From Corynebacterium deserti GIMN1.010 (GTDB lineage Bacteria; Actinomycetota; Actinomycetes; Mycobacteriales; Mycobacteriaceae): a stretch of DNA of 64,000 nucleotides. The notes below the pieces were generated by a model. The model saw only the letters and a program-made list of their open reading frames with translations. It was not told the DNA's origin and did not search any database. Position 1 is the stretch's first letter. Every line of letters begins with the position of its first letter. The DNA is taken from assembly GCF_001277995.1 (NCBI RefSeq), contig NZ_CP009220.1:1240001-1304000 (forward strand), given 5' to 3'. The position numbers were made by a program, and so were the translations under genes. Shown piece by piece: positions 8,991-17,073 of the stretch.

Positions 8991-9629
8991 ATGCAATTCG
9001 CTGAAAACCCGCGTCTGGCGAACGACGCGGTGATTCTCGAACCACTGACCCATCAGTGGACGGAGGATCTCCAGGAAGCTGTCGCCTCACAAGAATTGTG
9101 GCGTCATTGGTTCGTCGCTCTACCCACACCTGAGGGCATGGCGGAAGAAATCGACCGTCGACTTGCCGAACATGCAGACGGTCTCTGTGCGCCTTGGGCC
9201 ATCATCTCCGCAGCTACAGGTCGCGCCGTTGGCATGACCTCCTTCCATACCCTTGATCACGCCAACAAGCGCCTTGAAATCGGACGCACATGGATGGCGG
9301 CCCATGTTCAAGGAACCGGCATCAACCCTTCAGTGAAATTCCTTCAACTCAACCGTGCCTTTGAAGTTCTCGGAGTCAACGCCGTAGAGTTCCGTACTAA
9401 CTGGCACAACCACCGCTCCCGCGCAGCCATTGAACGCTTGGGGGCAAAGCAGGATGGTGTGTTGCGCAAGCATCGCATCCACCCTGACGGAACCGTCCGT
9501 GACACCGTCATCTATTCCATCACCGACGATGAATGGCCAGCAGTGAAACTGACCCTCATGGAGCGCCTGTATCGCCGCTTGCAAGTCCCGACCATCCCCA
9601 ATGAGGTATCGCTTTTCGACGCCAGCTAG
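8991..9629 (+). CDS. GNAT-family N-acetyltransferase (RimJ/RimL-like)
   Basis: 212 residues. The RimJ/RimL type GNAT fold is recognisable from VILEPLTHQW through AVGMTSFHTLD, LEIGRTWM, the acetyl-CoA region and the C-terminal NWHNHRSRAAIERLGAKQDGVLRKH. It transfers acetyl groups to an amine of unknown identity. The ATG at 8991 is preferred: longer frames would read through the rbs terminator, and a TATGAT box at 8973-8978 sits 12 bp before the ATG, suggesting a nearly leaderless message. Confidence 0.82.
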   Translation: MQFAENPRLANDAVILEPLTHQWTEDLQEAVASQELWRHWFVALPTPEGMAEEIDRRLAEHADGLCAPWAIISAATGRAVGMTSFHTLDHANKRLEIGRTWMAAHVQGTGINPSVKFLQLNRAFEVLGVNAVEFRTNWHNHRSRAAIERLGAKQDGVLRKHRIHPDGTVRDTVIYSITDDEWPAVKLTLMERLYRRLQVPTIPNEVSLFDAS

Positions 9630-9646
9630 CGCCACTTTTCCACCTA

Positions 9647-9685
9647 GCCGGCGCCCTGTGAATTTTGATTTCACGGGGCGCCGGC
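9647..9685 (+). terminator. Terminator after the GNAT gene
   Basis: A long stem of about 15 bp, GCCGGCGCCCTGTGAA with TTCACGGGGCGCCGGC, has a very short loop. The tail is T-poor. Confidence 0.75.
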
Positions 9686-9731
9686 TTCTGTCATGAATGG
9701 GAGAGGGGGAGTCGTGCTCTCATCCAAGGGC

Positions 9732-10224
9732 CAACAATCGGTGTTCCGGAGGGTGGCGATAGCTACCTAACCCCATGCGATCAGCAAGTTACGATGATTG
9801 CAAGAGTACTTGGTGAGGCTGAGCCGGTTCAAGAGGTCAACAACAAGTACGACGAACTCACCGCTGCCATCCGTGAGGTCCTCCCAGGCTGGGCGAACAT
9901 TCCCGCGGCTGCGGTATTTGGGACGACTGTCGGGTGGGGTGCGCATATCTAGGGGGGCTAACCGCGTCGATAGCCTGCTTGATCTTGGCTTTTCCAGGAA
10001 AACCCCGCGATAGCCAACGAAGAGCCAGGTGATACTGGCTTATCCAACGCAATGAGGCCTGAAGAAATGGCCGAGAAGACCCCATGGCAGTTACTGGAAG
10101 CCACGAAAGATGGTCGCTCCTTTGTAATGACGAAGGACAGTTCCAATGCCTTCTCTCTGGGTACTCCACAGTCAACGCCTCAGAAAACCTCGTCCCACTG
10201 CTGGAGGAGTATGTCGGGTCGTAA
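9732..10224 (+). pseudogene. Decayed iron-siderophore ABC substrate-binding protein
   Basis: Reading pieces from different frames in order gives the C-terminal half of a FepB/FecB-type binding protein. The pieces are PTIGVPEGGDSYLT...DELTAAIREVLPGWANI (to a stop near 9952), then ANRVDSLLDLGF (another frame), then NPAIANEEPGDTGLSNAM joined to RPEEMAEKTPWQLLEATKDG and NAFSLGTPQS, then NASENLVPLLEEYVGS and a stop at 10222-10224. At least three frame changes and one internal deletion (between LSNAM and RPEEM) are visible. The lipoprotein signal and N-terminal half are missing. In C. glutamicum a DtxR-controlled siderophore lipoprotein gene (cg1418, from memory) occupies this place, so this is probably its remnant. 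Confidence 0.8.
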
Positions 10225-10343
10225 ATCGTGGCGCAGGGCTAGGGCGGTGATTGTCTAAAGAAATTTGCATACAGTTCCTAATTTGAGACAAACTAAATAA
10301 TAGTTCTCAAGATATGAGATATTTCTATTCGGGATTGGATGCA

Positions 10344-11336
10344 ATGAGTAATCAAGTTGAACTCAAGAAAACGCAATCAGAGGATCGGGCAGCGTATATC
10401 GCAGCGCTCGGTTTTCCCATTTTGGTTATCATCGGCGGAATTATCGGGTTCAGCGCCTCCGATGCAGTGCTCAACATCTCCTCCTGGGTCAATCCACTTC
10501 TGGGCATCATTATGTTCTCCATGGGTCTAACGCTGAAGCCAGTGGACTTCGCGCTTGTAGCCAAGCGCCCACTTCCCGTCCTAATCGGAGTTATCGCGCA
10601 ATTTGTAATCATGCCGTTGGTCGCGTTGCTTGTGGTGTGGATGCTGCAGCTGCCTGCGGAAATCGCGGCTGGAGTGATTTTGGTCGGTTGCGCGCCAGGA
10701 GGCACATCATCCAACGTGGTGTCTTATCTTGCTCGTGGTGATATTGCTCTGTCCGTCACCATGACCTCAATTTCCACGTTGTTGGCTCCATTGCTTACTC
10801 CGCTACTTACACTGTGGCTGGCTGGTCAGTACATGCCGCTCAACGCCGCTGACATGGCGATGTCGATCGTTCAAGTTGTACTCATTCCTGTGGTGGGTGG
10901 CCTGGTCGTTCGCCTTGTGTTGCCAAAGATCATTGAACAGCTTCTGCCTGTTCTACCTTGGATTTCTGTATTTGCAATTTCACTTATCGTCGCCATCGTG
11001 GTTGCGGGCTCAAGGGACAAGATTCTGGAAGCCGGACTCCTAGTTCTGGCGGCTGTGATCATTCACAACATACTGGGGTACACCTTGGGCTACCTGTCAG
11101 CGAAGGTTACTGGCCAGCCAAAAGCTGCTCGACGAACCACTGCGATTGAGGTAGGAATGCAAAACTCAGGTCTGGCTGCTGGGCTCGCTGCTCAATACAT
11201 GTCTCCCATGGCGGCACTGCCCGGTGCGATCTTCTCTGTGTGGCACAATTTGTCCGGAGCGTTGCTCGCTGCCCTGTGCCGAGCATCCGACAAGCGGGCA
11301 GCTCAAAAGGAAGCGACAGGAAGCGACGCACAATGA
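10344..11336 (+). CDS. Bile acid:Na+ symporter family transporter
   Basis: 330 residues with about ten hydrophobic segments. The BASS/SBF family is shown by MFSMGLTLKPVDF, GCAPGGTSSNVVSYLARGD (Na+-site region) and EVGMQNSGLAAGLAA. Bacterial members carry organic anions such as pantoate, pyruvate or bile acids with Na+; the substrate here cannot be told. The ATG at 10344 fits where homologues start. An upstream in-frame ATG at 10314 has a TAATAG box just before it and could be a leaderless alternative adding 10 residues. Confidence 0.88.
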   Translation: MSNQVELKKTQSEDRAAYIAALGFPILVIIGGIIGFSASDAVLNISSWVNPLLGIIMFSMGLTLKPVDFALVAKRPLPVLIGVIAQFVIMPLVALLVVWMLQLPAEIAAGVILVGCAPGGTSSNVVSYLARGDIALSVTMTSISTLLAPLLTPLLTLWLAGQYMPLNAADMAMSIVQVVLIPVVGGLVVRLVLPKIIEQLLPVLPWISVFAISLIVAIVVAGSRDKILEAGLLVLAAVIIHNILGYTLGYLSAKVTGQPKAARRTTAIEVGMQNSGLAAGLAAQYMSPMAALPGAIFSVWHNLSGALLAALCRASDKRAAQKEATGSDAQ

Positions 11337-11372
11337 AGTTTTGGTCGGGGAGACGGCCTAACTTAAGCACTC

Positions 11373-11434
11373 AGCCCACCTAAGCCATTTGAGCCGCAAT
11401 GGTCGTCGCCAATGGTTTTGGTGGGCTTTTGTGC
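11373..11434 (+). terminator. Terminator after the BASS transporter gene
   Basis: AGCCCACC (11373-11380) and GGTGGGCT (11420-11427) form the closing stem of a longer hairpin, followed by TTTT. Confidence 0.65.
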
Positions 11435-11508
11435 GTGCTGAATGCAGGTCGTGCGCTTTTCCACCCCATGTCACCACCGCCCAGTAAAGATGACTAGAAT
11501 AATGACCC

Positions 11509-13014
11509 ATGACTGCAGCCTTTTATGATCTGATGGACTTTGATGAAGTTCTAGAGAAGTATGACCCCGTGATGGGACTTGAGGTCCACGTCGAGCTGAG
11601 CACGGAGACCAAGATGTTCTCGGCGTCCTCTGCACACTTCGGCGCAGAGCCAAATAGCAACGTAGACCCAGTATCGCTTGGTCTGCCGGGTGCACTGCCT
11701 GTTGTTAACGCCAAGGGTGTGGAGTGGGCGATTAAGATTGGATTGGCGTTGAACTGCAGCATCGCCGAGTCCTCGCGATTTGCTCGCAAGAACTACTTCT
11801 ATCCTGATCAGCCAAAGAACTACCAGATCTCCCAGTACGACGAGCCCATCGCATACGACGGCTACTTGGATGTTGTGCTGGAAGATGGCACCGAGTGGCG
11901 TGTGGAAATCGAGCGCGCCCACATGGAGGAAGACACCGGAAAGCTCACCCACTTGGGTGGCACCTCTGGTCGTATTCATGGCGCAACCGCCTCTCTGGTG
12001 GACTGTAACCGAGCAGGCATCCCACTTATTGAGATCGTGACCAAGCCAATTGAAGGCGCTGGCGCCCGCGCACCAGAGATCGCCAAGGCATACGTTTCTG
12101 CACTGCGTGACCTGGTGAAGGCACTCGGCGTCTCTGACGGTCGCTTGGATCAAGGCTCCATGCGTGTCGACGCCAACCTGTCTCTCCGCCCCGTCGGCCA
12201 GCAAGAGTTCGGCACCCGCACCGAGACCAAGAACATCAACTCCTTGAAGTCCGTTGAGCAGGCCATCACCTTCGAGATGCAGCGTCAAGCTCAGGTGCTA
12301 GACAACGGTGGTGTGATTGATCAGGAAACCCGCCACTACCAGGAAGCTGATGGCACCACCTCCAAGGGTCGTCCAAAGGAGACCGCTGAGGATTACCGTT
12401 ACTTCAACGATCCCGATCTGCCTCCAGTGATCGCTCCTAAGGAATGGGTGGAAGAGATCCGAGCAACCCTGCCTGAGCTGCCGTGGGTACGCCGCGCACG
12501 CATTCAGGAAGAGTGGAAGCTTTCCGACGCTGAGATGCGTGACCTTATCAACGCCAACGCTCTCGATCTCATCATCGAAACCGTTGAGGCAGGCACCACT
12601 CCTGACGAAGCCCGTGCATGGTGGGTCTCCTACATCTCCCAGAAGGCCAATGAGTCCAGCGTTGAGCTCGACGCGCTCGGTGTGGCACCGGCGCACGTGG
12701 CTCGCGTCGTCAAGCTTGTTTCTGAAGGCAAGTTGACAAACAAGTTGGCTCGCCAGGCCATTGACGGCGTTATCGCTGGTGAAGGCGATATCGATGAGGT
12801 CGTTGCTGCGCGTGGACTTGAGGTTGTGCGCGATGACGGAGCGATCGAGAAGGCTGTCGACGATGCATTGGCTGCCAACCCGGACATCGTTGAGAAGTAC
12901 CGTGCGGGCAACACCAAGGTCACCGGTGCAATCGTTGGTGCGGTCATGAAGGCCACTCGCGGAAAGGCTGACCCAGCGCAGGTTAATCAGTTGATTGCCA
13001 AGAAGCTAGCCTAG
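11509..13014 (+). CDS. gatB: Asp-tRNA(Asn)/Glu-tRNA(Gln) amidotransferase subunit B
   Basis: 501 residues, full length. GatB binds the mischarged tRNA, activates its side chain with ATP and amidates it with ammonia from GatA. The conserved [19 protein letters not shown], the [15 protein letters not shown] region, the cradle helix domain and the C-terminal YqeY-like tail ([22 protein letters not shown]) are present. A TAGAAT box at 11495-11500 lies about 8 bp before the ATG and no ribosome site is visible, so the message is probably leaderless. Confidence 0.96.
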   Translation: MTAAFYDLMDFDEVLEKYDPVMGLEVHVELSTETKMFSASSAHFGAEPNSNVDPVSLGLPGALPVVNAKGVEWAIKIGLALNCSIAESSRFARKNYFYPDQPKNYQISQYDEPIAYDGYLDVVLEDGTEWRVEIERAHMEEDTGKLTHLGGTSGRIHGATASLVDCNRAGIPLIEIVTKPIEGAGARAPEIAKAYVSALRDLVKALGVSDGRLDQGSMRVDANLSLRPVGQQEFGTRTETKNINSLKSVEQAITFEMQRQAQVLDNGGVIDQETRHYQEADGTTSKGRPKETAEDYRYFNDPDLPPVIAPKEWVEEIRATLPELPWVRRARIQEEWKLSDAEMRDLINANALDLIIETVEAGTTPDEARAWWVSYISQKANESSVELDALGVAPAHVARVVKLVSEGKLTNKLARQAIDGVIAGEGDIDEVVAARGLEVVRDDGAIEKAVDDALAANPDIVEKYRAGNTKVTGAIVGAVMKATRGKADPAQVNQLIAKKLA

Positions 13015-13027
13015 TTTTTCACGCAGC

Positions 13028-13053
13028 AAAACCCCTCCTGAGCGAGGGGTTTT
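13028..13053 (+). terminator. Terminator after gatB
   Basis: The perfect 10-bp stem AAAACCCCTC / GAGGGGTTTT has a 6-nt loop and ends in TTTT. It may work in both directions. Confidence 0.9.
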
Positions 13054-13081
13054 CGCATTTCCTAATCCAATTTCAACTAAA

Positions 13082-13120
13082 TGCTTGACATGTCAAGTAA
13101 TTAAACTTATAGTTGTGAAC
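13082..13120 (+). promoter_or_regulatory. Strong promoter with RosR-like operator over its -35 box
   Basis: TTGACA (13085-13090), 17 bp and TATAGT (13108-13113) are a near-ideal housekeeping promoter. The -35 box lies inside a perfect 14-bp palindrome CTTGACATGTCAAG (13084-13097). The 18 bp at 13082-13099 match the published RosR consensus TTGTTGAYRYRTCAACWA at about 15 positions. A repressor bound here would block RNA polymerase. Confidence 0.7.
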
Positions 13121-13216
13121 ATGATCAAAGAGTTGCTCAACAAGCTGTTCGGAAACAAAGAAGTTTCCACGGCTATGACTGAAACTGAAGTAACCAACCA
13201 TAAGGAGAACAACGCC

Positions 13217-13795
13217 ATGACTAGCTACACCATCTTCGGCCGCGGCAACATGGCTACCGCAATCGCAGGCATCCTCACCAAGGGCGGCGCAACCGTCGAG
13301 CACATCGGCTCCGCAGATTCTGCAACTGCTACCGTCAACGGCGACGTAATTATCCTGGCCGTTCCTTACCCAGCAATCGAGTCCATCATCGCGAACCATA
13401 AGGACGCTTTCGCAGGTAAGACCGTTATTGACATCACCAACCCACTGAACTTCGAGACCTTCGATTCCCTCGTTGTTCCAGTTGGATCCTCCGCAACCGC
13501 AGAGATCCAGGCACAGCTTCCACAGTCCCGCGTTCTCAAGGCATTCAACACCAACTTCGCATCCACCCTGTCCACCGGCAGGGTTGGCGATCTCTCCACC
13601 ACCGTTCTCGTTGCAGGCGATGACGCAGACGCAAAGAACGCACTGATCACTGACGTTAACGCAGGTGGCGTCGACGCTCTCGACGCGGGTTCCCTCAAGC
13701 GCGCACACGAGCTCGAGGCGGTCGGCTTCCTTCAGCTCACCCTCGCGGGTTCCGAGAAGATCTCCTGGACTGGCGGTTTCGGCCTGGTCAAGTAA
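13217..13795 (+). CDS. NAD(P)-binding reductase, F420-dependent NADP reductase-like
   Basis: 192 residues of the NADP oxidoreductase coenzyme F420-dependent family. A Rossmann fold begins YTIFGRGNMATAIAGIL; VILAVPY, TVIDITNPLN and VLKAFNTNFAS follow the family pattern. The substrate is unknown; the RosR-like operator suggests a redox or quinone role. This ATG has an excellent site (AAGGAG at normal distance). The frame is also open to an ATG at 13121, exactly where transcription should start, which would give a leaderless 224-residue form with an extra MIKELLNKLFGNKE... helix. Both forms may be made. Confidence 0.82.
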   Translation: MTSYTIFGRGNMATAIAGILTKGGATVEHIGSADSATATVNGDVIILAVPYPAIESIIANHKDAFAGKTVIDITNPLNFETFDSLVVPVGSSATAEIQAQLPQSRVLKAFNTNFASTLSTGRVGDLSTTVLVAGDDADAKNALITDVNAGGVDALDAGSLKRAHELEAVGFLQLTLAGSEKISWTGGFGLVK

Positions 13796-13821
13796 GACCT
13801 TACTGAACTCGTTTTAGATAG

Positions 13822-13854
13822 GCGGTCAACCCTTCGTGGGTTGGCCGCTGTTTT
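13822..13854 (+). terminator. Terminator after the F420-reductase-like gene
   Basis: GCGGTCAACCC pairs with GGGTTGGCCGC across a tight loop, followed by TGTTTT. Confidence 0.85.
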
Positions 13855-13954
13855 GTGCTTTCGGGGGATAAGGGGTGTGGCTCTGTGCGGCGATTTAAGG
13901 GATCGACTTTCCAGGATGGCCAATAACTTTGAAGGAGAGGTTTCAATCGCTTAA

Positions 13955-14153
13955 ATCGCGACCTGGAGAGGCACTTTTTCGAGCTAGATTACATCAACGT
14001 ACCCGCATGCTCAAGGGGTTACATTTTTGCACCGCATGCCGGCTTATACGAACACATTTGCGGTGCGATTGGCCAGGTAAAAAATTTTTGAGCCCCCGAC
14101 TGCAACGCAGGGAACCTCATATAGGGGTAGATGTGGTGCTATTCCTGCAGCTA
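13955..14153 (+). repeat. Dispersed intergenic repeat, copy A
   Basis: This 490-bp gene gap (13860-14349) holds no convincing gene. It contains a ~200-bp block that reappears, diverged, at 63340-63527. Shared blocks in order are GGCACTTTTT, GGCTTATRCGAACAYATTT, and CATATAGSGGTAGRTGTGG followed by TGCTATT. The middle block is the loop of a hairpin whose arms here are GCACCGCA (14029-14036) and TGCGGTGC (14059-14066). The function is unknown. Confidence 0.7.
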
Positions 14154-14349
14154 GTCAATTCCAGCCCTCACGGTTCCATTTGCCCTAGACGAAATACCGC
14201 AATTCGCAGCCCCGCCACCAATTGGCGGTGCAAAAACCAAATCAAATACCGAATCCCAAAATCCCAGGCGTGCCCAACAATCACACCATCAGTGTGAGAA
14301 TCCAGACATCACAACATTTTGCTGGCGCGCCTCGACCAAACTGGGGACA

Positions 14350-15435
14350 ATGGCAGTCATGGCATATCAACCAGCAGAAAATCGCTATGACAACATGATC
14401 TACCGCCGGGTCGGAAACTCTGGACTGAAACTTCCAGCAATTTCGCTAGGACTGTGGCACAACTTTGGTGATGACAAGCCCTTGGAAACCCAGCGCGCCA
14501 TCATTCACCGAGCATTTGATAGGGGAGTAACCCACTTCGATCTCGCCAATAACTACGGGCCACCTGCGGGATCTGCGGAAACCAACTTTGGTCGCATTCT
14601 TCGTGAGGATCTCAAGAGCCACCGCGACGAGCTCATCATTTCCTCCAAGGCTGGCTGGGATATGTGGCCTGGCCCTTATGGATTCGGTGGCTCCCGAAAG
14701 TACCTGGTCAGCTCCCTGGATCAGTCACTTAAGCGCCTCGGCGTTGATTACGTGGACGTTTTCTACCACCACCGCCCGGACCCTGAGACTCCTTTGGAAG
14801 AAACCATGTACGCGCTGCGCGATATCGTGGCGTCCGGAAAGGCACTTTATGTCGGCATTTCTTCGTATGGTTCGGAACTGACTGCTGAGGCTGCGGAGTT
14901 CATGGCGGAAGAGGGCTGTCCGCTGCTGATTCATCAGCCAAGCTATTCCATCGTAAACCGGTGGGTGGAGGAGCCAGGCGATGATGGTGAATCTCTGCTG
15001 CAAACTGCCGCGAATAATGGTCTCGGCGTTATTGCGTTCTCACCGCTCGCGCAGGGGCTGCTCACGGACAAGTACCTCGATGGAGTTCCTGAAGGATCGC
15101 GTGCGTCCCAAGGAAAGTCGCTGTCAGAGGGTATGTTGAGCGTGGAGAACATCGACATGGTCCGCAAGCTCAATGACATCGCCCAAGAACGCGGTCAGTC
15201 GCTTGCCCAGATGGCGTTGGCGTGGGTGCTTCGTGAGCAGGGCGAATATGGTGTTGATACCGTAACCAGTGCGTTAATTGGTGCGTCTTCAGTTGCGCAG
15301 CTAGATAACAGCCTCGATGCACTGAACAACCTTGAGTTCACCAATGCGGAAATTGATGCCATCGATGAGATTTCTCATGACGCCGGCATCAACCTGTGGG
15401 CGAAGGCCACTGAGTCGAAGACCAGGGAAAACTAG
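14350..15435 (+). CDS. Aldo/keto reductase (YghZ-like, L-glyceraldehyde 3-phosphate reductase type)
   Basis: 361 residues, a TIM-barrel NADPH-dependent reductase. The catalytic tetrad can be read: Asp and Tyr in HFDLANNYGPP, Lys in ISSKAG, His in FYHHRPDP. The long form, with an SRKYL segment and the C-terminal coenzyme site (ALIGASSVAQLDNSL), matches the YghZ/Gpr subgroup, which reduces L-glyceraldehyde 3-phosphate and methylglyoxal; the natural substrate here is not certain. GGGGA lies before the ATG. The stop overlaps the lysE stop (CTAG), so the two genes converge with no spacer. Confidence 0.9.
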   Translation: MAVMAYQPAENRYDNMIYRRVGNSGLKLPAISLGLWHNFGDDKPLETQRAIIHRAFDRGVTHFDLANNYGPPAGSAETNFGRILREDLKSHRDELIISSKAGWDMWPGPYGFGGSRKYLVSSLDQSLKRLGVDYVDVFYHHRPDPETPLEETMYALRDIVASGKALYVGISSYGSELTAEAAEFMAEEGCPLLIHQPSYSIVNRWVEEPGDDGESLLQTAANNGLGVIAFSPLAQGLLTDKYLDGVPEGSRASQGKSLSEGMLSVENIDMVRKLNDIAQERGQSLAQMALAWVLREQGEYGVDTVTSALIGASSVAQLDNSLDALNNLEFTNAEIDAIDEISHDAGINLWAKATESKTREN

Positions 15436-16139
15436 CCCATCAACATGAGTTTGATCGCGAGAGCGGTCAACACAATGGCTACGCTCACGTTGATCCAGCG
15501 CCACACCTTGGGGCTGGACAATGGGCGTGACAGGGCGGCCGCGCCGTAGCCCACCAGCGGGAACCAAATGAGGCTCGCGGTGAACGCTCCGAGTGCGAAT
15601 ACCCAGCGCCCGGCTTCGCCGTATTGCGCGCCGACGCCGCCGATAAACACGAATGCATCTAGGTAGGCATTCGGGTTGAGCCACGTTAACACAATGGCCA
15701 TAAGCATGGGTTTTAACCACACCGGCTGCTTATCGACGCCGGCCTTTGGCCGGATCCTCTTCTTTGTCAATACTGACGAAGCGCTAGATCCTCCATCATC
15801 GACCGCAGCTGTGGGATCGGTGTGTTCAATGATCGTGGGTGAATCGTCGCGAGCGCTTCGTGCATCCTTTGCTGCCATGACAGCAAACCACAATAGGTAG
15901 GCAATTCCGCACCACCGCAAGATGTCGAGGACAATCGGTGCAGTGTTGGATAGTAAGCCAACTCCGAGCGTGCCTGCGGTGAACAAGACGACGTCAGACA
16001 AAAGGCACACCACAATGACGGCGGTGATGCCTTCTCGTTTAATTCCTTGTTTAATCACCAGTACATTCTGCGGGCCGATGGCTAGCAAAAGACTAGCCCC
16101 CAAAAGCAGACCTGTCATGAAGATTTCCATGAAGATCAT
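15432..16139 (-). CDS. lysE: L-lysine/L-arginine exporter
   Basis: 235 residues, the founding member of the LysE exporter family. Hydrophobic segments TGLLLGASLLLAIGP, AVIVVCLLSDVVLF, MLMAIVLTWLNPNAYLDAF and the last SVAIVLTALAIKLML surround a charged central loop. It exports lysine and arginine when peptides raise their internal level. The ATG at 16139 corresponds to the known LysE start (MxxMEIF); a GTG at 16145 is an alternative. The central loop and several helices differ clearly from the ATCC 13032 protein as I recall it. Divergent from lysG, its activator. Confidence 0.95.
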   Translation of the reverse strand: MIFMEIFMTGLLLGASLLLAIGPQNVLVIKQGIKREGITAVIVVCLLSDVVLFTAGTLGVGLLSNTAPIVLDILRWCGIAYLLWFAVMAAKDARSARDDSPTIIEHTDPTAAVDDGGSSASSVLTKKRIRPKAGVDKQPVWLKPMLMAIVLTWLNPNAYLDAFVFIGGVGAQYGEAGRWVFALGAFTASLIWFPLVGYGAAALSRPLSSPKVWRWINVSVAIVLTALAIKLMLMG

Positions 16140-16200
16140 CTTCACTCATGGGATCACTTAAGTAAAATGATTGAAACTAAACATGGTTTAATATAGCTTC

Positions 16201-17073
16201 ATGAACCCACTTCACCTGGAAACTCTCCTGGCGATCATTGATGAAGGCAGCTTTGAAGGCGCCTCCCTCGCGCTCTCGATCTCACCATCTGCAGTCAGTC
16301 AGCGCGTGAAAGCGCTCGAACATTCCGTCGGCCGGGTGTTGGTTTCTCGAACCCAACCCGCCACAGCAACTGAAGCTGGGGAAGTGTTGGTGCAGGCTGC
16401 TCGAAAAATGGCCTTGCTGGAGGCGGAAACCCGGGCGCAACTGTCTGGTCGATTAGCTGAGATCCCACTGACCGTGGCGATTAATGCCGATTCTTTGTCC
16501 ACCTGGTTCCCGCCGGTGTTTGATGAGGTCGCTTCGTGGGGCGGTGCCACCTTGACGCTGCGCATTGAAGACGAAGCCCACACGTTGTCCTTGCTTCGTC
16601 GCGGCGATGTGTTGGGAGCGGTAACAAGGGAAGCTAATCCTGTGGCAGGCTGTGAAGTCATTGAACTGGGCACCATGCGTCACCTGCCGGTGGCAACCCA
16701 GGGATTCAAGGATTTTTACACCACCGATGGAGTGCTCGATTGGGTCGCGATGCCGGTCCTGCGCTTTGGTCCCAAAGATGTCCTTCAAGACGGTGATCTT
16801 GATGGGCGAGTAGGCGGAGTTGTTGGCCGCAGGCGGATCTCAATTGTGCCCTCGGCGGAAGCTTTCGGTGAAGCTATTCGACGCGGCCTTGGGTGGGGAC
16901 TGTTGCCCGAAGCTCAGGCGGCGCCCATGTTGGAAAGCGGTGACATCGTCACCCTTGACGAGGGCTTCGTGGACACCCCCATGTTTTGGCAACGATGGCG
17001 CCTGGAGTCTAGATCGTTGGCTAGACTCACAGACGCCGTCGTGGATGCAGCTCGAATAGAATTGCGAGCTTAA
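16201..17073 (+). CDS. lysG: LysR-type activator of lysE
   Basis: 290 residues, the size of LysG. The N-terminal helix-turn-helix is at residues ~4-60 (LLAIIDEGSFEGASLALSIS, then SPSAVSQRVKALEHSVGRVL), followed by an ArgP-like effector domain. It activates lysE with lysine, arginine or histidine as co-inducer. The 61-bp gap to lysE must contain the control sites of both genes. A TTTAATATAG run ends 7 bp before the ATG and there is no ribosome site, so the transcript is probably leaderless. The stop (TAA) directly abuts the stop of the next, convergent gene (TTA). Confidence 0.95.
   Translation: MNPLHLETLLAIIDEGSFEGASLALSISPSAVSQRVKALEHSVGRVLVSRTQPATATEAGEVLVQAARKMALLEAETRAQLSGRLAEIPLTVAINADSLSTWFPPVFDEVASWGGATLTLRIEDEAHTLSLLRRGDVLGAVTREANPVAGCEVIELGTMRHLPVATQGFKDFYTTDGVLDWVAMPVLRFGPKDVLQDGDLDGRVGGVVGRRRISIVPSAEAFGEAIRRGLGWGLLPEAQAAPMLESGDIVTLDEGFVDTPMFWQRWRLESRSLARLTDAVVDAARIELRA

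Noticed and set aside
13929-14297. 122-codon open frame
   Set aside because: It runs through the dispersed repeat and its hairpin and has no protein-like features. The repeat copy at 63.4 kb does not keep the frame.
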